Translations under genes and position numbers: made by a program | In this document: positions 35,365-47,571 of the stretch, in pieces | Layout of the letters: every line of letters begins with the position of its first letter | Position numbering within the stretch: the stretch's first letter is position 1 | The notes under the pieces: generated by a model | Databases searched by the model: none | What the model saw: only the letters and a program-made list of their open reading frames with translations | What the model was told of the DNA's origin: nothing | Origin: Hydnum rufescens UP504 | Lineage: Eukaryota; Basidiomycota; Agaricomycetes; Cantharellales; Hydnaceae | Length of the DNA stretch: 64,000 nt | NCBI GenBank assembly: GCA_014904985.1 | Contig: MU128929.1 | Location: forward strand, 321,911-385,910 | Direction of reading: 5' to 3'

Positions 35365-37882
35365 TTTTTCGCTGGAACAGGATAGCCGACCCCCACACGA
35401 TAGTATTGCCGCGACTTGTGCTCGAAGTCGGCTCGAGCCATGAGTCAAGTCGTAGTCCCCGAGCCGCAGCTGAATTGATTTAGGGTTGATCCGTCGGCTT
35501 GAGCCGATTCCAAGTCCGTCCGGGAGCAGAAACGCAAGCCGAGTCTCGGCAACCAACAGCACCTAGGAAAGAGTCTACTGCCACACATATCAGTTTTCTG
35601 AGTGCTGGGCTGGGATTTCCCAATCCTAGGCTATTTTCACGGTTTTGGAAACCCATGGGTAATCCCCGCGAGGGAGGATTCCTCTCCCATGAGGTAAACC
35701 CGTCGCCAAATTCAGCGGGTTCTGATCCCGTAGTGCTGCGGGGACGGGTCTTCAACCCCGTGGGGAAGGCACCTTTGTGGCTCCACATAATAAACTACCC
35801 AATCCTGGATACCATATTGGCACTCGGATTTGCGTGAGACCGTGGACTGGATATACATCAGAGAATTATTCTTAAACTAGAAAGTTGAAAGTGGGAAGAA
35901 GGGGTTCAAGCAGACGAGACCAGTGCCGATGAAGGTCGGCATGGTGCTTCATGAAGCCCTGGTGTAACCATCCTCGGTGATGCCGAAATTTGGGTGAGAT
36001 GTTTGCAAATTTTTGTGAGTACCAGTACGCTCTCACTATCTGGCCCCTAACCCGTTTTTGGATCCTAGAATGGCCCCCAAAGTCCTTAAATTCGCCCTTT
36101 TTCCGTGCTGGATGCCAACCCTCAAAGGTCCTCTTAGCCCTCGCTCGACTAACGAAACATTCTTATCTCTACAACATGAACGGTGTCCCCAAAAAACGTA
36201 TTGCGGTCATAGGTCAGTCCTCTCCATCCCAAGGCCTCATCATCTCTAACACGGAACACGACAAGGTGGAGGAGGAGCCGCTGGTCTCGCTGCCCTCAGA
36301 GTCTTCGTCGATAGGCCAGAACTCAAAGGTCCCAATGCTCCCTGGGAGATTCATGCATTCGAAGCCAGGAAGGACATTGGAGGAATGTGGATGAATGAAG
36401 ATCCCGGCGAAAGTGTGGTCTATTCTGGCTACGACGATCCTGTCCCCCCGACGCCGCTGTACAACTCTCTGACGACAATGGGGCCCCACCCCATAATGGC
36501 TTTTCATGACTTCTTGTTCCCTCCTTCTACGTCTCTCTTTCCTCCTGCTTCGCATGTGCTTGACTACCTTCGAGCGTATGCGGACCACTTCGATCTAAGA
36601 CGCCACATTCGATTCTTGACATCGGTGGAATCTTTGCGCTGGAATACCGAGATCTCGAAATGGGAGCTGATTGCGGTCGAGGGCGACAAGGATAAGCGTC
36701 CAGTCAAAGGTCTCTACGATGCGATGATTTTCGCAAATGGAAGTTATCGCAAACCGCGACTCCCTTCGATCCCTGGTATTGGAGAATGGGAAGGCACAGG
36801 AAGGAAGTTCACACATGCGGTCTCGTATCGAGAACCCTCCCCCTTCCGAGGCTTGAATGTCCTCGTCGTTGGTGCAGGACCGACTGGAATGGATATCAGC
36901 AACGAACTGACCCAGACCGCCCGTGTTGTCTATCGTTCTGCGCCGGGCGCGAGCCGAACGGATGAAGGTGCGATTCTGATGAGGGGGCGTGTCATAGCAC
37001 TCCACCCGGAGGATAATCGAGTGGATTACGAAGACGGAACATCGGATACTGGGATTGAACATATCATTTTCGCTACAGGCTACACATTCTCTTTCCCCTC
37101 GATGGAGGGCTTGGTCCCAGACGCCAACGCGCCCTTGGACTGTCCCCTCCCTGATCACCTTTTCAGTTCCACATCGCACATATACCCTCTGGCGCGCCAT
37201 ATCTTCCCTCTGCGTGATTATTCGCCACGGACACTCGCGTTCGTCGGTCTTCCTACACTACTCGTGCCATTCCCTACGTTCGAGGATCAATCGCAAGCTA
37301 TTGCGACGATTTTCCTGAATGGAGACAAGTTGGACCGTGCTGCGGAAGAGGCGAAGATCTCGGAACGATACAATATTTTACACAAGCAGTCAAAATCGAA
37401 GCTATCGTACATTGCGGAACAGTGGCATCGTTTCCGTCACGGGGACCCGGAGCTGGAAGATCAATTCGAGTATCGTAGGGAGTTGCTTGCGTTGGCAGGA
37501 AAGAAAGGATGGGAAGTGCAGTCATGGGAGGCACAAGTTTGGGGGGACACGCCTGTGATGCGGAAGGAATGGGCGAAGTTGGTGAAATCAGGAGTTTCTG
37601 AGGATTGGGTGCGAGGAGTGGGGGAGAAAGGAGTGGGAGAATGGGTTGAGCTGATGCACAAAGTTGTGCAGCATGCGAAGCAGCAGCATTGAATGTAAAT
37701 TTGTTTTACTGGACCTTCTAGCCGTGGGAAGACTTCATAGATAGTGAGAAACAATTCCTGATCCGTTTAAAACATCCGTTGTCATTCGAATCCTGAGCAT
37801 ATTGGGGTGATTTGGTCGACCTGGCTCCACTGCGCAGGAAATGACATCTTGCCCCGATTATCTGATTATAATCGCTTCCTCA
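35365..37882 (-). repeat. Right arm of the large inverted repeat
   Basis: Inverse copy of 31,796-34,440, carrying the intact monooxygenase gene and its promoter. Confidence 0.85.
36176..37692 (+). CDS. Flavin-containing monooxygenase (FMO-like)
   Basis: Two exons (36,176-36,212 and 36,266-37,692, with a 53-nt intron) give 487 residues, a usual FMO length. The FAD-binding Gly-rich motif is built across the intron (AVIG then GGGAAGL, residues about 10-20), followed by the acidic residue of FEARKDIGGMW. Further motifs: an H...SYRE segment where FMO proteins carry their fingerprint, with its first Phe replaced (WEGTGRKFTHAVSYR, about residues 183-197); the NADPH-binding motif VLVVGAGPTGMD (about residue 214); and the ATGY signature (FATGYTF, about residue 282). 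It catalyses NADPH- and O2-dependent oxygenation of N or S atoms or ketones; the substrate cannot be told. No signal peptide. The gene has an inverted near-identical partner that is broken, so this is probably the sole functional copy. Confidence 0.9.
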
Positions 37883-38534
37883 TCTTGTTGTTGCCTAAAC
37901 TCCCCGCTCCTGCCGATTAGAGCACAAAATCCCTGAGCGACCACCCTCCACCATAAAGTGGCCCTGCCTAAATTTCCTACACCGATCTTGAGCAATCGCC
38001 CCTTACCTGGCAGTAATGTTCTCTATTAATTATATGCAACCGTACCACTTGTCTGTAAATGACATTCTTTTCCTTCGATTCCCTTTCGCTGTGCTGAACC
38101 CCGTGTTCCAAGTGCTGGAGGTGAAGCGGATATGGCATCCATGATACTTCAGCAATCCACTCAGTTAGGATGTAATCAGGAAGACAGGCGAGGCACTTGA
38201 GTTTCCAAGTGAAAAGACAAGTAGTACCCAAGGCTGACAGGTGAATAAAAATTACAAGTAAAGGTTAAGGGTGCGAGAAGTTGCGATTCTGCCCGCAGTA
38301 GTTGGGCGATGTGTGTACATGTGTTGTGGGTACACGTCAGGGCCTACCGGATTCCGGTTCCTACCGACCCGGCTGTCAATAACTGTCAATAATGATACTA
38401 AGTCGATGCCATTTACTTGCAGCATCGAGTTCTCGACGTGCACTATACTCCACTCTTCTGAGTCTTAAGAATGGTGCCTGTAGGTGAACTATGGATTATA
38501 ATCTTTGTGTTAGCTGACCTAGCCAGTGGGCGAT
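37883..38534. other. Intergenic, no supported gene
   Basis: An 84-codon minus frame shows nothing recognisable. The last 100 bp should hold the promoter of the thioesterase-like gene. Confidence 0.4.
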
Positions 38535-39286
38535 ATGGAATCGGCTCGGGAAGAGGCTTTGCGGTTCTTTGAAAAACGAGGCTACGGTACGGCTTTCGTC
38601 CCTTCGAAGTTCTTATCCTGTTCTAATAGAGCTCGGAAGATCTGCCTTCTGTTTGGGAACAACCCATCTGTTGGGGTGATCTAGACTCGTTCCGGTGCGT
38701 TTCTTCGGAATCGGATGCACGTCCCAAGACTGTTGAAGAACTGCATTATGCAGACATCTTAACAATGTCCACTATGGTACAGCCTCCATACCTAAGTCTT
38801 TCCGCCCAATTTCTCATACTATGCTTGTCAAGCCCGTTTCGTGGAGTCAGCCCGTATCAGATGGATGGAACAACTGGCTTATAAAGCCGGTGGCGAAGAG
38901 CGTCGCAAAGCAATTATCGGTGGTAAGGGTGTGGGCCTCATACTGAAGAGCCTTACGATCAATTACAGAGTGAGTGAAAGCCGAGTTTCGTTTTCAGCAT
39001 CTAATTGGCCGTTCCGTAGCGTCCTGTCGTTTACCCCGATACGGTGGGATTCCCATCATCATGTGCCGCTAAGACTGCATTTTAATGCCATCATGATTAT
39101 TCCAATTAGTTACTGCTTTCGCAAAGGGTCCACAGTCAGGAACCCACCCAATTTTCCCTAGAGTCGATCATCTACTCCCTTTCTCAACGCACGAGGGTCG
39201 CGAATGCAGATTCGCTGTGCGTTTGGTACGACTATGAACAACTCAAGAAGTGCGAAGCTCCACGAGAAATGGAAGTGCATCCTTAA
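38535..39286 (+). CDS. Acyl-CoA thioesterase-like hotdog protein (4HBT family)
   Basis: Six exons (38,535-38,586, 38,640-38,694, 38,754-38,776, 38,833-38,969, 39,020-39,043 and 39,110-39,286) join in frame to 155 residues. The hotdog active-site region reads WGDLDSFRHLNNVHYARFVE, matching the WGDxDxxxHVNNxxYxRxxE pattern of 4-hydroxybenzoyl-CoA thioesterase relatives, with the catalytic Asp in the DxD position. It is followed by SARIRWM, the central strand GVGLILKSLTINYRRPVVYP and a C-terminal strand ending VWYDYEQLKKCEAPRE. Length fits a single-domain hotdog enzyme acting as a tetramer or dimer of dimers on acyl-CoA; the substrate is unknown. All introns are 50-66 nt GT-AG. The gene converges on the tRNA methyltransferase with 98 bp between stops. 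Confidence 0.85.
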
Positions 39287-39384
39287 AGAGCTTAGACGGT
39301 CTGTGCAAGTTGTAGAATAATCACGTTCAACGGCTAGGAACATGATAATATGACATATCCCGGGCACCTCGCAGAAGCGTACGG

Positions 39385-40689
39385 TCACTGCTCCCCGCCT
39401 ACCTTTTCTCCAGAGCGCTCTATCTTGCGAAATTGACCCTGCATCCACACCCTATACATCTTCAATTGCCTCTTTCGATTAACCAATAAACGACGATCGA
39501 CGCCTAATTGGTTGATTGCGAACAGCGGATGCGATATCCGCACTGGTATGCCAGCTAGAGTTATCGTAACTTCCGAAGCGGGTGCTGGATCAGTCCCCGA
39601 ATCGGGCAGGTAAGGATCCAAGGCAACGCCAGTCTCTTCTGGGGTTTGGACTTGGGGCACAGGAGGGAAGCATCCGTCGTCCGACTCCGCTTCGGCACTC
39701 TCTGTCACTAGCACCTGATCAGAATGACAACTTGAACCGGTGAATAGTCTCGCCAGATCATCTGAACGGAGAGTCAGTAGCCTGGACAACGTTCGAATAT
39801 GCTCTCATCAGAAAGGGGTTACCGATATGGAAGAAATATACTCGAGTCCCATCACCACGGATGTAGAAGTTCTCGTCTAGAAGTCGATGATCCTTAAATC
39901 TGAGCTGGGTGAGATCGTGCCGACCATAATCCCGTAAAAGGACGAGACCGTTTGGTTTGAGCATCTGACCGCAACTGTTGAGAACTACCTTCGAATTACG
40001 GGACATTTGACGTACAGTATAGATATTACTCAGTGCCGCATTCCATTCCGACGGATTCAGGGCTGAGAGGACGAATATTAATACAATGATGTCCACAGAT
40101 CCCGGGGTAACGCCATTAGGCAGAGATTCAGTGGATGTCAAATCCCAGACTGACGCAGTTATTTTGCCGATGGGGGGGTTCAAGTACAAGGGGTTTTGCT
40201 ATTGCCCCCAGTGGATCTGTAAGTGTTGGAGATTGGACACGGAGGGGCAAGAATGGACGTGCCTGAACAACTTTGACCGCCTTTGAAGCATAGTCACAGG
40301 CCACGAGGTGCAGCAGGGGATTTCGATTGGAAGACAACAACGGAAACACCGCATTTCCGGCCCCACAGCCAATCTCAACCACCACCTTTTCGCCGGCCTC
40401 TGCCTCTGCTGCTGCCAGAAGATCGGGGAATTCCAAAGGTAGCCATTTACGATCTCGAAAAAAGTTGTTGCTGTTACTGGCATAAAAATCATTCCAGTAC
40501 TTGCTTGGGGTTGAATTATATTTCTCTTTGGGAAAATAGTTCCCTGAGACAGTGATGGTTGTCTCGACAATAGGAATGCATACGTTTGGCAGCCTCGGGA
40601 ACTGGGTTGAGGCGCTGACGTTCGAGAGAGGCAGCGATTAGACCAACTTTATCGTCCGGAAGTGGAACATGATCCCTGAGGACGTTCAT
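39385..40689 (-). CDS. tRNA (cytosine-3) methyltransferase, Trm140/METTL2 family
   Basis: Five exons (40,689-40,584, 40,543-40,263, 40,198-40,016, 39,964-39,823 and 39,761-39,385) join in frame to 362 residues. Family motifs in order: [33 protein letters not shown]-binding [21 protein letters not shown], a WDLTS strand, [33 protein letters not shown] and a C-terminal [10 protein letters not shown]...MYRVW. The enzyme adds m3C at position 32 of certain tRNAs in the cytoplasm. There is no actin-binding extension like that of yeast Abp140/Trm140. Intron 2 best fits a GC-AG intron (CAG|GCACGT to AATAG), which keeps the family spacing VVQ-x-NPLY. Intron 1 is only 40 nt. Confidence 0.92.
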
Positions 40690-40789
40690 ATGTCAAGAGT
40701 GACTACAAAATCAATAACAGCGAAACTACCAAGCTGATTGACTCCACACGTCAACCTCTGTGGATTATTGGCTTCATTAACACAGAATC

Positions 40790-43700
40790 CAAAACATAGA
40801 GAAAAGGGACACACCAGAGGTAAGAAATCTTGATCCAAACGCTGGTTTCTCGCCAACGACGGTTCCTACCGACGAAGAAGATTTGGCCATAGCTGTGCCG
40901 CCAATTGCTTCCGATACTACACCCCGATCGCGCACACCTTATTCTCTTCCAAATAGTCTTTGATTTATGGCAAAAGTGGGGCGGGGTTGGATGACCTGTA
41001 TCACCACATTCTCGGCAGTCTGGACGACGTCTCTCCAAATCTGCAACTCACAGTAGAGTTGCCGCCTAGTACGCCCTCACAACGGTTCACTCGGCCCTCC
41101 CTGGAACGCGGAGGAACGGAAGGCAGCGAGGGCGAAAAGTTCATGGATATATATAATTCCTACTCAGAGCCAGATGCACCTCTTGTCGGCAGTGGCACTA
41201 TCCCCAGTGCGACAAACCAAGGTAGGTGTGCGTTTGCAATCCTGTCAATAGCCCACAAAATAGCGAATTCTTCCCTTAGATATGCCCCCCCCGGTCCCGT
41301 CCAAGGCTGGAATCTCCCCACGTCAATCATACCCCCTTGAGTCGCACCACCCACAATTCGGTACCACAGTAGTACCACCACCACCACCATTAGTACCGTC
41401 ATTTTCCCGCCCACTGCCACGTCCCCCTCCGGATATTTCGCCAACTTCATCGCACTTGCCATCATCTGTTGGACAACAAGTGTGTATAGTTGCTTATCTT
41501 CTACGTATTCAATGAGCTTACTTATATTGCCAGTTTACACAGTTCTCACGCGATTCAGCCGTCCTCTCCGCACGCAGTAGACAGTTGCCTCAGCCTATCT
41601 ATAGGCAGGCCTTGGCCTCTTCGACCTCGGTTGAATCCGATTTCAGCTCCCTCAACGGAAGTAGGCCAAGTACTGTTCATATCGATTCAAATCTGTCGAC
41701 ATCCTCTGCTGGAACTGGGATCAAAGAGTCCCCTGAGCCATTGGCCACTGATCCAAGGGGTGCTGGCTCCCAAGTTACTGCGCAGCGTGCTGTTAGCGGG
41801 CGACGCCGGGCCGAGGGTCGTCGCCAAGCTATGATACAACCATTGTCGCCCGACCTGAGTCTTGGAAATATTCCAAGAGATCGCTACGACGGAAAGGTGC
41901 CATATAATAATGATATTGGTGGGAACCAATACATCGACGGCAGCCTCCTTGAATCATCGTCCTCCAATGCATCTTCGTATGCAGGTGGACCGCATCCAAT
42001 GAGCCCTTCTTCAGGCGTAAGCTCCCGATCCCCTTACTCCGAGGATGATTCCTATCAGTGGTCAGGGGCTTCAAGCAATGGCACTTCGATGACTTCACAC
42101 ACCGCCCGTCCATCGATTTCATCCATGACACGCCCCTTGGATCCAGGTGCGCTCTATTGACATTTCATGAATATGCGGTTCCTGCTGAGCATCCCTTTGA
42201 TCAAGAATCGAATTACGAGTTCGTTGAGGATTTTCCTGATCCTGATGATCTAGAGGAGGAATTCCTTAATACATCCCTATTGTCTCATATTGCTGTGAAG
42301 CTCAGGGACAAAGTGCTCCGCTCAACCCATGTGAAAGGCAGCATCCCCTACCACAATGCTTTTACGGGCAAAGATATCGTTGTGAGTACCTCAATCCTTG
42401 TTATAGCGAGCTATCGGGACTTATCTGGCTTTCAGTCTACCATTCAATCCGTCATCCAGCGAGACTTGCCTGACATCGCCTCCGATGGGCGGCAGACCGC
42501 TTTACAAGTGGCGCGTTCACTCAAAGACCAGCTCTTCTTTTACGAAGTCGAATGGGGCGACTGCGTCCTTTCTGACGGTGTTGAGGACGTTTTCATGTTC
42601 CTGGATGAACATGAGGCAGACGGTGGGGGCCTTCCTGAGCGGGAAGAGTTGCCGACTGGCGTCATCTTGCCATTGACTAAATGCTACGCTTCTACCTGTG
42701 GAGACGACGATACTCCCTGTTATTTGTATTCTTGTCCTCGGCGAGCTGTGGGTTGACCGATTACTATACTTCGGTGGCTTTCTGACTTTGTGTTCGGTAG
42801 CAACCCCAATTGATGCACCATGTAAGCGACGGTCCTGTAGTGGAAACCGTCGAGGAGGTACGCAAAACGATGCAAAGATGTTACCCCCAATTGTTTAACA
42901 GATAGTCTATCGTTTGAAGCGTGGGTGGGCAGATGGAATTGATCCCTCCGTCCTGAAAGCCTTATCCACGAGTGAGATCAATCGTCAAACGTGAGGCTAG
43001 ACTCTGCCACCAATGCCGTTTACTCATTCACTTTAATATTCAGCGTTATTGCGAAAACCATTAATCAAGAAGCACAATACGTCAAGGACCTCGATCTGAT
43101 CGACTCCGTGCGTTATTACGTCGTCTGTATGATATTGTCACCGCTGACATTATTTTCGTAAAGCTCTTTGTGAAGCCCCTTCGACGAGCTCCAGAGCCAA
43201 TAATTGCGCCTGAGGAGCTGGATAGCTTTATTGATGTTGTATTTGGTAACATTCTCGACCTGCGGGAGACGAATCGCCGTCTCTTGGAGGTCATGTTCGT
43301 CCGACAGCGGGAGCAAGGTCCATTTATCCAGTGGCTTGGGGATATATTCTTAACAGCTGCTGCCGAGTTCAGAGTCGTATATCCTCTCTATGTTGGGAAT
43401 CTTCCCCTTGCGAGAAACGCGTCAAGGACGAAGTTGAAAGCAATCCACAATTTCGGGTCTTTCTAGAGGTGAGAATAGTGCGGTTATGGGATATTCCTTA
43501 CTTTTGGGGTCCTCAAAGCCATTTATCCTCTACAGCAATGTGCTCGGGTCCCAGAATCGAGACAATTGGAACTGAAGCATTTCATTACCCGTCCCTCAGA
43601 GCATTTACAACGATACCCAGTCCTACTTGAAGCGATCCGTGCAGAAACCTCGGATGATAATCCTGATGCTGAGTATCTCCTCGAGGCATCTGAAGCGATT

Positions 43701-46700
43701 CGGAAACTCTCCACAGTGGCTCAACTCCGAACTTTCCAATCTTCTATGACGAGAAGTCAATCAAGTAGACAGGAGTGGCACGATTTGGTCCCGGCCGATA
43801 TGCAAGATGCCATCCCTAAAGCAGAGAAGAAACGACAAGCGTAGGTGCTGATGAGCTACCCACCGCACAATGCTGACGTGAAATAAAAAGGGTGATATTT
43901 GAGCTTATAAGGGAGAAATGGAGTATGTGAGGGATCTCGAGCTCATCGTAACTGTAAAGCATGTCGTCACTCCGCATGTTTTGCTTTTCCACTCAGACAA
44001 ATTTCTGTAGCTCTTCATTCGTCCCTTCAATCTGTCGACTTGAGGCTCCCCGATTCGTCTGGACGCGGGGTGCAGGAGTTTTTACGAGAAATCTTTCACA
44101 ATTATGACGAGGTATTATCGCAGCATCGTCGACTTCTGGATGCTATGCACGAAGTGCAGCGGGACGAGTATCCCTGTGTTACCTCCATCGTGGCCCCGAT
44201 TTATGACGCAGCTTTGAACTGGAGAGACGTGTACATGGAATACGTGTCCCATTATCCAATTGCGCGTTATCGAGTGGACGAAGCCATGTTGAATCCCACA
44301 TTCCGGAAGGTGGTCGAGGTAAACCTACCTGGTTTTTATGGCGTTGGTTTGAGATGCTCATGCGTTTCCCCATAGGATGCCCAACGACATCCCGATGCTC
44401 GACGGCTCGATATCAGATCCTTTATAAATCGCCCGATCCCCCGGATGTTACGATATGATCTTTTGCTGAATTCCATTCTCAAGGAAACGCCAGATGGCCA
44501 TAGTGACAAACAGTCAATTCCAGAAGTCTCCGAACTTATCCGAGCTTTAGGAAAGAGTCTGGATCACTGTATCGCTACCGCTGAGCGTAAAGTCGAGATG
44601 TGGAGATATAATCGAAGTCTCGTGTGGAAACCTGGCGAGGAAATAGTCAGTCCTAGTAGCTTCCCCTAACTTCTCATTATTTTACTATTCTTTTCATTAG
44701 GATTTGGATCTACTTGACGAGACTCGCACCCTTGTACATACAGGCCGCCTGCTGCGTCAGCCGGAGGGAGGAATGGACTGGAATTCGTGGTCCGAACTTT
44801 TTGTTCTTCTCTTTGATCATTATCGTGAGTTCTTCGCGACCTTCTCCCTGAATGATCTGGCTTATGCCTTCGGCAGTCGTTATGACCAAAGTAAAGGAGA
44901 AATATGGAGTCGCCAGAAGATACCATGTCAATCGAAGGGTGCGCACCACGGACATGCGTCATTCCACCCTCTCAATTGACACTGCTATTTGCACAGCCAA
45001 TCCCGTTGGAACTTCTCACTCTCGTCAGTTTCTCAGAGTCGCCTCAGCAGCGTAGTTCAAGTCTTCTTGGTAATTTCCGAGGACGCAACATACAACATGC
45101 AGAGGGTGCCCCGAATGGTGGAGGAGCCGAACCTGTAGACTCTCGATTGTTGTATCCCTGTAGCATTCATCACTCCGGAAGGGTTGGGGGTCACTATCAT
45201 CTCTTCGCCGAATCCGCTCAAGCAAGGGCAGAGTGGGAACGGAAACTCAACGAGGCTGTGGTATTGCGGAAGGCCGTCCAAGATGCGAACCAGGTAAGCA
45301 TAAAATACGACCTAGATGCTATGGTTCTCATCATGTCCTTCTACAGGTGTTCGAGAAAAGGACGATCAGCACGGACACTTTCGTCGTGCCAAGCCTCCAA
45401 CCGCCTATGCTTGCGACATATGATGGCACTCTGACAGGACAGGTCACTTGCTCCATTCCCTTGAGTCAGTCCTACCCCTATCCGATGTCACACTTCAACT
45501 CTAAGGCAATACTGTTTCAGAGTCTTCTGATGGACGGCCCCTCATTGCTGTTGGATGCGCTGAGGGTGTGTGGATCGGGTTACGACATGACGCGCGATGT
45601 AAGTAGGTTTGGGTGATTGACGACATACTTGACTGACGTTGCGGATAGCCATGAGGCGCGTTCTCCATCTTAAGCAGGTCACACAATGTGCCATGTTGGA
45701 AGAATTCGGGATTTTCCTCGTCCTTGCAGACAAGGTATGTTTTTTTAATCGCCACCTTTCTTCGTGCAATATGGGAAGACTTAACGGACCCCGCTAAATT
45801 AGTCCTTATTCGCATACCATATCGAAGCGTTAGTCCCAACAGGCCCGGCTGGCGAAAACTCACAGCCGCGGCAGCCTCAAAAGCTTAATGGTAGTCGTGA
45901 TGTTCAGTTCTTCAGCGTTGGAACTCTGCATGGAAGGACCTTGATTGTCTACATGAAAAAGAAAGGAGTTAGTCTTTTTTTCAGGGATGTTAGATTCTCA
46001 TCTTCTGAAGCTCCTCCCAGCTTGACAGTGTTTTCCGTGTTCTCGAGCCCGTCACTGGCAAGGTCACTGAGAAGGCGAAGACACCCACCTTCAGCCGTAA
46101 CCTGTTCGGTCCCAAGCAGCCGGAATGGTTCCGCGTTTACAAAGTTTGTGTATCAGGTTATGTTGATTACTCAAGATGCTTACTATTATGTTAATAGGAA
46201 TTTTTCCTACCATCCGATTCTTTCGATCTCTATTTCCTTAAAGCCAAGGTTGCAATCTTATGCAGTAAAGGGTTTGAAATCATGGATTTGACCGAGTAAG
46301 TTTCATATTCCCTTTGATTGTGAGATCGGCCTTGACGGATAGTGCAGCAGTTTCAAAAGCGTAACCATTCCTTTCTCTGAAGATCCACGTCACGGAGCAT
46401 TGATGAAGCGCTGCGAGTCCTGCAAAGCTATGGGGATATTCCGGTCTGGTGAAAACGAGTTTTTCCTCTGTTATGACGGTCAGTGGGCGTGTCTGGATTT
46501 GGGAAATTAAATCACACTGAGGTCGGACATTAGAATTTGGTTTGTATGTGGACCGACACGGAGAACCCAGCCGTTCTCCTGGCGTTGTTGAGTGGGAAGG
46601 AACGGCGGAGCGTGTCGCCTTCCACCCACCATACATTCTCATCTTTGATACCCGCTTTATCGAGGTGCGGCACATCGACAAAGGAAATCTTGTGCAAATC

Positions 46701-47021
46701 CTTCCTGGCATGGACTTGCACTGCACGTGGGACGGTCGGGGCTATTTCGCCGCACCGACCCCAATGTCACCCATCCCCGGAGGTTGGGACGACCATTCTC
46801 CTGGGGAGGCAACCGTACATGCTGTAATGAAGGCCGAAGAGATACCTAATGCCAGCACGCATGCGTCCCCCCGGCACGTCTTTGAGCTCGCGCCGACACA
46901 GTTGCTCTATGCCCCACCTGAACTCGCGGTGCAATCTCCTGTTGGATTCATCCCTCACAAGTACTCTTCGCCACCTCACTCCCCACGCCCTGCCTCTCTG
47001 GGTTCTGGGTGGGCGAAATAA
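40790..47021 (+). CDS. ROM2: Rho1 guanine nucleotide exchange factor, Rom2-like (DEP-DH-DH?-PH-CNH)
   Basis: More than twenty exons. The N-terminus is Pro/Ser-rich and disordered (to about 42.2 kb). A DEP domain follows (IAVKLRDKVLRSTHVKGSIP, then ...LKDQLFFYEVEWGD, 42.2-42.6 kb), then a DH module (FGNILDLRETNRRLLEV ... LKHFITRPSEHLQRYPVLLE, 43.0-43.75 kb). A second DH-like module comes next (IFHNYDEVLSQHRRLL ... INRPIPRMLRYDLLL, 43.9-44.6 kb), a PH domain (44.7-45.3 kb), and a complete CNH domain ending at 47,021. Exons from 44,376 onward join cleanly: 44,376-44,645, 44,701-44,824, 44,877-44,938, 44,997-45,293, 45,347-45,464, 45,521-45,598, 45,649-45,734, 45,803-45,967, 46,021-46,143, 46,198-46,295, 46,348-46,478 and 46,534-47,021. 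The protein activates Rho1 in the cell-wall integrity pathway. The start codon is unresolved, tiny exons near 42.75-42.92 kb are uncertain, and four single-base frame breaks (near 40,957, 43,408, 43,910 and 44,025) remain. Confidence 0.88.
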
Positions 47022-47571
47022 GCACATCCCCGAGGTACATAATTTGCTAAGGTTCCTTGAATGTACATTATGTATCCTGTTTCTTCCGTTTCGTTGGAGT
47101 TGGGTTTGCTTCTGTTTGAGGATTCTAGTTATCCGAGAGAATCCACACAACAATACTTTGAAAACGTTAGCATCGAAACGCAAGGACTTCTTTTTATGCC
47201 TCCTAACTTTTCATAGACTCTTTGTTCAGCAAGTTCACGATTTCAACCATCCATTTCCTTCCCTATATAGCATCCATATCCACAATTGCTTCAATCTTGC
47301 GAATTGACGTGTATTGCAATTCTATGCATGCAAGGAGGCACATATTGCGAAAAGCGTGCGAGAGAGAGTAGACGATATTGAACATCTGCAATTCAGACCA
47401 CCAAGAACGCGGCGCAATTGTTGGGCGCGGAAAACACTCCGACCAGGGCGCAACCGAGGTCACTCCCAAAAAAAAAAATCCAAGGCAACGCCAACAAAAG
47501 GCCTCGATGCCTTTGAGTAACGAAACCCGAGGCCCAGGCGAGCAGGCGATCAAGCCGCTGGCGGATGAAGA

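Noticed and set aside
42752..42857. Extra exon CAACCCCAATTGATGCACCA in the Rho GEF
   Set aside because: It fits the reading frame but would leave a following intron of only 19 nt. A single 89-nt intron (42,752-42,840) joins in phase without it.
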